The notes under the pieces were generated by a model. It ran no database searches. It worked only from the letters and a program-made list of their open reading frames with translations, and was not told where the DNA came from. Positions 14,290 to 17,973 of a stretch of DNA of 17,973 nt are shown here, piece by piece (positions within the stretch are counted from its first letter, which is position 1; every line of letters starts with the position of its first letter). Made by a program: the position numbers and the translations under genes. This DNA is from Actinomycetota bacterium (GTDB lineage Bacteria > Actinomycetota > Thermoleophilia > Solirubrobacterales > Solirubrobacteraceae), in contig VAWY01000143.1 of the NCBI GenBank assembly GCA_005888335.1, forward strand, positions 1-17,973, read 5' to 3'.

Positions 14290-14859
14290 ATGAAGCGCGC
14301 TACCGCCATCCTCCTTCCCGTGCTCGCCACCGGGGTCGCCGCCTGCGGCTCCGGCAACAAGTCGCAGGCCGACGTGCCGGCGATGACCAACGCCCAGTCC
14401 AAGCCGCAACCGACGGCCCCCGCCGCGCCGAAGCCCGTCGCCAAGGCCAACGCCGCCCCGAAGACGGCCGGGCACCGCGCGGACAAGGCGTCGCGCAGCC
14501 GATCCCGGGCGCACTCGAAGGCGAAGTCGAAGGCCAAGCCCCTCCCGACGACCATCGCGCCCCTGCCCGAGCGCGCCAACTACACGTTCGCCGTCAACGC
14601 GAAGGAGATCCTCCCGGCCGGGGGGTTCGTCCCCGCCGGCGCGCCGTTCAACCTCGTGCTGAACTCGGTCGACGGCAAGGCGCACACCGTGAAGCTCCAG
14701 TCGCCGACCCAGCGCACCATCCAGGTCGAGGCCAAGCACCCTGGGAAGATCTCGTTCGGCGGTCTGGCGCCGGGCAAGTACGTCCTCCAACTCGACGGGA
14801 CGAAGGCCGTCGCGACGCTGGTCGCGATCAACGTCCCCATCAAGAAGCCCAAGAGCTAG
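14290..14859 (+). CDS. Lipoprotein with basic linker and cupredoxin-like C-terminal domain
   Basis: A 189-residue exported lipoprotein. The signal peptide ends in a lipobox (TGVAAC) with Cys19 as the lipidated residue. Residues about 38-88 form a low-complexity linker rich in Lys, Ala, Pro, Arg and Ser (HSKAKSKAKP), unusually basic for a surface lipoprotein. Residues about 96-180 resemble a cupredoxin-like beta sandwich: YTFAVNAKEILPAGGFVPAG, the KAHTVKLQSP strand with His132, and APGKYVLQLDG. The Cys and Met ligands of a type 1 copper site are absent, so copper binding is doubtful. It may be a surface structural or binding protein. The basic linker could bind anionic wall polymers; this is speculation. 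The 78-bp gap to the next gene shows only a weak GCCGA/TCGGC pairing. Confidence 0.75.
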   Translation: MKRATAILLPVLATGVAACGSGNKSQADVPAMTNAQSKPQPTAPAAPKPVAKANAAPKTAGHRADKASRSRSRAHSKAKSKAKPLPTTIAPLPERANYTFAVNAKEILPAGGFVPAGAPFNLVLNSVDGKAHTVKLQSPTQRTIQVEAKHPGKISFGGLAPGKYVLQLDGTKAVATLVAINVPIKKPKS

Positions 14860-14925
14860 AGCCGACGGCCTGAATCGGCGCCCGAAGCGCTGGGTAGGGC
14901 AGTCCTGAACGGACCCCTACGCGTC

Positions 14926-14931
14926 AGGAGG
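14926..14931 (+). promoter_or_regulatory. Ribosome binding site of the CsbD-like gene
   Basis: AGGAGG lies 6 nt before the ATG at 14938. It is one of the few canonical Shine-Dalgarno sites in the window and fixes this small gene's start. Confidence 0.8.
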
Positions 14932-14937
14932 AACGCC

Positions 14938-15117
14938 ATGGGCGACGGCGGCGGAATCGACAAGGCCAAAGGACGCGTCAAGGAGGCGGCCGGCGACCTG
15001 ACCGGCGACCGCTCCCTCGAGAACGAGGGCAAGGTCGACCGGGCGAGCGGCACCGTCAAGGAGAAGGTGGGCGACGCCGCCGACAAGGTGAAGGACGTCG
15101 TCAACCCCGACAAGTGA
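14938..15117 (+). CDS. CsbD-family stress-response protein
   Basis: A 59-residue hydrophilic protein starting MGDGGGIDKAKGRVKEAAGDLTG and continuing with KVDRASGTVKEKVGDAADKVKD. This is the two-repeat pattern of the CsbD family (GKxKEAAGxLTGD), small helical proteins induced by general stress in Bacillus and many other bacteria; their biochemical role is unknown. Its ribosome site is strong (AGGAGG, 6-nt spacer), in contrast to the leaderless style of most neighbours, which suggests an mRNA with a real 5' leader. GGGTAG at 14892-14897 might recall a sigma-B-type -10, but no GTTT-like -35 is found. A strong hairpin follows its stop. Confidence 0.88.
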   Translation: MGDGGGIDKAKGRVKEAAGDLTGDRSLENEGKVDRASGTVKEKVGDAADKVKDVVNPDK

Positions 15118-15122
15118 TCTGC

Positions 15123-15154
15123 ATCGGGGGCGCTGCAGGCGCGGCGCCCCCGAT
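15123..15154 (+). terminator. Strong hairpin terminator after the CsbD-like gene
   Basis: ATCGGGGGCGC (15123-15133) and GCGCCCCCGAT (15144-15154) form a perfect 11-bp stem with a 10-nt loop, six bases after the stop codon. There is no U-tract, as is usual in GC-rich actinobacteria. Confidence 0.75.
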
Positions 15155-15171
15155 CGCCTAGATCAGTCCGC

Positions 15172-15212
15172 GCGCGAACGAAGTTCGCGCTTGAAGGATC
15201 GACGAAGTCGAT
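15172..15212. repeat. Paired GAA-loop hairpin element, copy B
   Basis: First hairpin: GCGCGAAC (15172-15179), GAA loop, GTTCGCGC (15183-15190). The linker TTGAAGG is followed by a second hairpin, ATCGAC (15198-15203), GAA loop, GTCGAT (15207-15212). The first hairpin and linker match copy A (1514-1539) at all but two bases, and those two bases pair with each other. Like copy A it sits between convergent genes, ending two bases before the aldehyde dehydrogenase stop. Confidence 0.75.
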
Positions 15213-15214
15213 AC

Positions 15215-16762
15215 TCAGTCCCGGTTGCCGCGCCCCCAGAGCACCTTGAACAGGCGCAGCAGCATGCGGGTCCGGCCCCCCTTGTAGGGGAACATGTGGA
15301 CGTCGCGCTTCGGGTGGAAGCGCGACACGAGGATCGCCTGCTGGCGCGTGTACTTGCGGATGCCGCCGGCGCCGTGGCGCGAGCCCAGGCCGCTGGCCTT
15401 CCAGCCGCCCATGGGCAGCTCGAGCGCGGCGTAGTTGATGAGCGCGTCGTTGACGCACACCGCGCCGGACTCGATCCGCCGCGCGACCGCCTCGCCGCGC
15501 CTGACGTCGCGGGAGAACACGCTGGCCGAGAGCCCGTAGGGCGAGTCGTTGGCCAGCCGGATGGCCTCCTCGGCGTCGCGGACCTTCATGATCGGCAGCG
15601 TCGGCCCGAAGGTCTCCTCGGTCATCGCGGCCATCGAGTGGTCGACGTCGACGAGCACCGTCGGCTCGTAGAACATGCCGTTCTCGCGCCGCCCGTGGCC
15701 GCCGGTAAGCGCGCGGGCGCCCTTCTTCAGCGCGTCCCGCACGTGGCCGTCGACGATGTCGTACTGCGGCGGGAACGTCACCGCGCCGACGTCGACGGTG
15801 CCCGGGCCGCCGCTCGGGTCGCCCTGGCGCAGGTTGCGCACCTTGTCGGTGACCTTGGCGACGAACTCGTCGTAGACCGGCTCCTCGACGTAGACGCGCT
15901 CGATCGAGATGCACGTCTGGCCGCCGTTCATCATGCCCGCCCAGACGGCCTCGTTGGCGGCGCGCTCGAGGTCGGCGTCCGAGAGCACGATCATCGGGTC
16001 CTTGCCGCCGAGCTCGAGCGAGACCGGCGTCAGGGTCTTGGCCGCGCGCTCCATGATCTTGCGGCCGGTGCGCGTCGAGCCGGTGAACATCACCATGTCG
16101 ACCTCGTCGATCAGCGCCGCCCCCGTCTCGCCGCGGCCGGTGGCGGGCTGGAAGACGTGCTCGGGCATGCCGCACTCGCGCAGCGCCTCGGCCATGAGCA
16201 GCGACGTCAGCGGCGTGATCTCGCTCGGCTTGAGGATGACCGCGTTGCCCGCCATGAGAGCCGGGATGCAGTCGCCGAACGAGTTGGTCAGCGGGTAGTT
16301 CCACGGGCCGATGACGCCGATGACCCCGAGCGGGGCGAAGCGCAGCTTCAGCTGCTTGCCGGCGACGAACACCGACGAGCTCTTGACCTTCTCGTCGGCG
16401 AGGTAGCGCTCGGCGTTCTTGGCCCAGAAGCCGAACGCGTTGGCGCCGTAGGACAGCTCGGCGGTCTGCGCGTCCTCGAACGTCTTGCCCGTCTCGAACA
16501 TGATCGTCTCGATCACGCGCTCGGCGTTGTCGAGCAGCCACTTCTGCGCGCGCAGCATCACGCGCGCGCGGCCGGCGAAGCCGAGCGCCTCCCACCCCGG
16601 CTGCGCCGCACGGGCCTTGGCGACGACCTCCTTGACCTGGTCGGGACCGAGGTCGGGAACGGTCGCGATGACGCGCCCGTTCGCCGGGTTCACGACCTCG
16701 ATGTCGGCGCGGGCGGACGCGCCGTTGGTCGACTGGGCGGCGGTCGTCTCGGTGCTCGCCAT
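15215..16762 (-). CDS. NAD(P)+-dependent aldehyde dehydrogenase
   Basis: A 515-residue ALDH-superfamily enzyme oxidising an aldehyde to its acid. Visible motifs: GPWNYPL with Asn155, AGNAVILKPSE with Lys178, FTGSTRTGRKI (coenzyme site, about 226-236), SLELGGKDP with general base Glu250, GGQTCISIERV with catalytic Cys284, EETFGPTLPI and SPYGLSASVF. The C-terminus has a basic extension (FHPKRDVHMFPYKGGRTRM and on to the end) seen in ALDHs related to the coniferyl, fatty or succinate-semialdehyde types, which may touch the membrane; the substrate is not assignable. The ATG at 16762 is chosen over an in-frame ATG 36 nt upstream because a strong ribosome site lies at 16765-16775. It is downstream of the cupredoxin remnant by 39 bp and converges on the CsbD gene. 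Confidence 0.93.
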   Translation of the reverse strand: MASTETTAAQSTNGASARADIEVVNPANGRVIATVPDLGPDQVKEVVAKARAAQPGWEALGFAGRARVMLRAQKWLLDNAERVIETIMFETGKTFEDAQTAELSYGANAFGFWAKNAERYLADEKVKSSSVFVAGKQLKLRFAPLGVIGVIGPWNYPLTNSFGDCIPALMAGNAVILKPSEITPLTSLLMAEALRECGMPEHVFQPATGRGETGAALIDEVDMVMFTGSTRTGRKIMERAAKTLTPVSLELGGKDPMIVLSDADLERAANEAVWAGMMNGGQTCISIERVYVEEPVYDEFVAKVTDKVRNLRQGDPSGGPGTVDVGAVTFPPQYDIVDGHVRDALKKGARALTGGHGRRENGMFYEPTVLVDVDHSMAAMTEETFGPTLPIMKVRDAEEAIRLANDSPYGLSASVFSRDVRRGEAVARRIESGAVCVNDALINYAALELPMGGWKASGLGSRHGAGGIRKYTRQQAILVSRFHPKRDVHMFPYKGGRTRMLLRLFKVLWGRGNRD

Positions 16763-16764
16763 GG

Positions 16765-16775
16765 CCTCTTCCTCC
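16765..16775 (-). promoter_or_regulatory. Ribosome binding site deciding the ALDH start
   Basis: On the minus strand GGAGGAAGAGG has its core GGAGG 8 nt before the ATG at 16762, which favours this start over the in-frame ATG at 16798. Confidence 0.75.
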
Positions 16776-16801
16776 AGTGAGCTTGGCCGGATGGCCAAAG
16801 A

Positions 16802-17240
16802 CTACGGGACCACCTCGAACTGCCCTCGCATCCAGGGATGGATCCGGCAGAAGTAGGCGTAGCGGCCGACCGGGAGGCTCGTGGGCGTCTGCGCGACGGG
16901 GTTGGGATGGCCGCCGTCGATCGCGTCGTAGCCGAGCGTGCCGGAGTCCCAGACCCCGTTGGCCCACGGGTAGTTGCCGACGTACGGGCCGTTGCACGGC
17001 AGGTTGCACGTCGTCACCGAGTGGCGGATGTCCGCCGCCTGGTCGGCGTTGACGAAGCGCAGTGACTGCCCATGGTGCACCCGCGGCGGGTTGCCGATGT
17101 CGCCGGTGAGGCCCATGTCGCCGGGCGTGTAGACGAAGTTGGAGATCGTCACCTGGTCGGCGAAGTCACCGGCCGGGCGATACGTCACCGGCCGCTCGCA
17201 CGGCTGGGCGCCGAGGTCGACGCCGCAGAGCGTGTCGTGG
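16802..17240 (-). pseudogene. Cupredoxin (plastocyanin-like) protein, C-terminal part separated from its 5' end
   Basis: This segment encodes a copper-site domain: QVTISNFVYTPGD, HHGQSLRFVNADQ, IRHSVTTC with a ligand histidine, and YFCRIHPWMRGQFEV with Cys, His and Met ligands in C-x2-H-x2-M order. A type 1 copper site is therefore expected. The frame can be read upstream to a TTG at 17305 or ATG at 17272, but those codons (17241 onward) are antisense to the tail of another gene, and no signal peptide is present. The natural 5' continuation (VTAGVPNRAWGMHDHDT) lies instead to the right of the second repeat copy, at 17722 and beyond. The best reading is a cupredoxin gene split by a 481-bp insertion; it is either a true pseudogene or an assembly fault. 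Confidence 0.6.
17114..17240. repeat. 127-bp perfect direct repeat, copy 1
   Basis: Identical at every base to 17595-17721 (offset 481); flanking bases differ immediately on both sides. On the minus strand it encodes cupredoxin residues from HDTLCG to TPGDM. Its left flank continues the cupredoxin gene; its right flank is a foreign plus-strand gene tail. Confidence 0.95.
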
Positions 17241-17345
17241 GCCGTGCGCCGCCATCGCGCGCTGGCGGTCATCGTCACCGGCCGCGCGACGGACGCGGCC
17301 GGCAACGCGACGACCGAGCGCAGCGGGCGGACGCTGCGCGCGTGA
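17241..17345 (+). pseudogene. 3' remnant of a secreted Ig-like/repeat protein gene
   Basis: Plus-strand codons from 17241 read AVRRHRALAVIVTGRATDAAGN and end at the TGA at 17343-17345. The pattern of a basic patch, a beta strand, then RATDAAGNATT and a short C-terminus is the typical last strand of Ig-like modules in actinobacterial surface proteins. Everything 5' of 17241 is replaced by the direct repeat, so only about 34 codons survive. Its stop directly abuts the stop of the convergent minus-strand frame in TGATCA. Confidence 0.45.
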
Positions 17346-17909
17346 TCAGCTCACGACCCTGAACGTCAGCTCGCCGGTCTGGCCGACGTAGCGCCCCGTG
17401 CCCCCGATGATCGCGGCGCGGAAGGCGCGGTCGCCGTCGTGCGCCTCCCACTGCAGGACGATCCGTCCGCCCGGCAGGCTCGAGTTGGCCGTGCACGTGC
17501 TCGCGCGGCCGACGTCGGTGCGCACGCAGTAGCCGTGCCCGGCGCCGATTCGCCGGCCGCTGCGCGCCTGGAAGACGCTGAAGCGCAGGATCGTCATGTC
17601 GCCGGGCGTGTAGACGAAGTTGGAGATCGTCACCTGGTCGGCGAAGTCACCGGCCGGGCGATACGTCACCGGCCGCTCGCACGGCTGGGCGCCGAGGTCG
17701 ACGCCGCAGAGCGTGTCGTGGTCGTGCATCCCCCACGCGCGGTTGGGCACGCCGGCGGTCACGGAGACGCCGGCCTTCATCCGCTTCTTGACCCACCGGA
17801 CCTTGCGGATCAGGCGGCCGGAGCGTGAGATCCGGTAGTGACGCGGCGCTTGACGCGCTTGGTCACCCAGCGCTCCTCCTGCAGACCGCCGACCAGGTAC
17901 GGCTTGCAA
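17346..17909 (-). pseudogene. Chimeric frame: cupredoxin N-terminal part fused to an allene-oxide-cyclase-barrel-like C-terminus
   Basis: One open frame joins two unlike parts. From about 17830 down to 17595 it reads YRISRSGRLIRKVRW, then VSVTAGVPNRAWGMHDHD and the repeat-encoded cupredoxin segment ending TPGDM. From 17594 to the stop it reads TILRFSVFQARSGRRIGAGHGYC, then SLPGGRIVLQW and GGTGRYVGQTGELTFRV, which resembles the C-terminal half of AOC-barrel/dirigent-like secreted proteins (PGDM, GxC, LPGG, GGTGRY). The junction falls at the PGDM codons, which would suit both families. The first TTG (17909) has no ribosome site and no signal peptide, and the true 5' end appears to be in another frame. 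Whether a fused protein is made is unknown. Confidence 0.5.
17595..17721. repeat. 127-bp perfect direct repeat, copy 2
   Basis: Identical to 17114-17240. Its right flank continues naturally into the 5' part of the cupredoxin gene; its left flank jumps to the AOC-barrel-like tail. Removing 481 bp (one copy plus 17241-17594) would restore a continuous cupredoxin frame. Confidence 0.95.
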
Positions 17910-17971
17910 ACGGCCCTTGGGCGGCGGCCACGGCGGTCGACCAGCGCGCGCCGGCGCTCGGCGTTCAGCTC
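17810..17971 (-). pseudogene. Frame-shifted upstream part of the cupredoxin gene, running off the right edge
   Basis: From the window end a minus-strand frame reads ELNAERRRALVDRRG, then CKPYLVGGLQEERWVTKRVK and RRVTTG before ending at the TGA at 17810-17812. The downstream frame picks up as HYRISRSGRLIRKVRWVKKRMK. Both share the basic RWVxKRxK style, so a single-base shift near 17833-17843 probably separates two parts of one gene. Alternatively two genes overlap; the small size and matching composition favour a frameshift. Confidence 0.4.
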
Positions 17972-17973
17972 GT

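Noticed and set aside
14886..14937. Sigma-B-type promoter for the CsbD-like gene (GGGTAG at 14892-14897)
   Set aside because: No GTTT-like -35 lies 12-16 bp upstream, so the match is too weak to report as a feature.
15191..16780. Long plus-strand frame antisense to the aldehyde dehydrogenase
   Set aside because: Mirror of a gene with every ALDH catalytic motif; the antisense product resembles nothing and has no start signal.
17114..17721. Insertion sequence or transposon flanked by the 127-bp repeats
   Set aside because: The 354 bp between the copies hold only two truncated gene tails, with no transposase and no terminal inverted repeats; 127 bp is far longer than usual target duplications.
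1..17973. CRISPR array, tRNA, rRNA or riboswitch
   Set aside because: No regularly spaced short repeats, no cloverleaf with a CCA-adjacent acceptor, and no recognisable aptamer core were seen by eye; a covariance-model scan was not possible.

Overview
The window is very GC-rich and densely packed, with many GTG or TTG starts and genes that often begin without a Shine-Dalgarno sequence. Gene content includes PKD-repeat secreted proteins, a caa3-type CtaG, an HD-GYP protein, cupredoxins and an allene-oxide-cyclase-barrel-like tail. This fits a high-GC actinobacterium, most likely of the Thermoleophilia/Solirubrobacterales type; the lineage is inferred from style and content, not from a marker gene.

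Layout. 1-153 (-): 5' end of a formamidopyrimidine-DNA glycosylase, divergent from 177-1511 (+), a CoA-disulfide-reductase-like flavoprotein. A paired-hairpin element (1514-1554) separates it from a convergent minus-strand pair, a SixA-like histidine phosphatase (1575-2048) and a secreted clan GH-A glycoside hydrolase (2066-3472). Then on plus come an APH-type phosphotransferase (3575-4660) overlapping a HAD hydrolase (4650-5270), and a secreted CHAP plus five-PKD protein (5332-7278). Its end overlaps a minus-strand run: GT2 glycosyltransferase (7259-7966), CtaG (7980-8885), EamA transporter (9066-9905) and a proline-rich membrane-anchored protein (9915-10610). Divergent from these is a plus-strand signalling cassette: hybrid histidine kinase with two receiver domains (10673-13096), HD-GYP protein (13107-13862) and lone receiver (13859-14233). 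A cupredoxin-like lipoprotein (14290-14859), a CsbD-like protein (14938-15117) and its terminator follow. A second copy of the paired-hairpin element (15172-15212) faces a minus-strand aldehyde dehydrogenase (15215-16762). The right end (16802-17973) is scrambled: pieces of a cupredoxin gene, an AOC-barrel tail and an unrelated gene tail are arranged around a perfect 127-bp direct repeat, with a probable frameshift near 17833-17843.

Two sequence-level patterns stand out. First, about ten gene starts have a TAnnnT hexamer (mostly TAGnnT) ending 6-10 nt before the start codon, the signature of leaderless or nearly leaderless mRNAs. In three cases the upstream stop codon supplies the first three bases of that hexamer. 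Second, two copies of a two-hairpin element with GAA loops lie between convergent genes, and one stem pair differs by a compensatory A-T to G-C change.

Working together: the kinase, HD-GYP and receiver genes look like one c-di-GMP-linked phosphorelay. The overlapping APH and HAD genes match the two N-terminal domains of ACAD10-type proteins and may act on a phosphorylated hydroxyacyl-CoA-like substrate. The glycosidase, CHAP-PKD protein and glycosyltransferase suggest envelope or polysaccharide work, but no single pathway joins them. No tRNA, rRNA, CRISPR array or transposase was seen.
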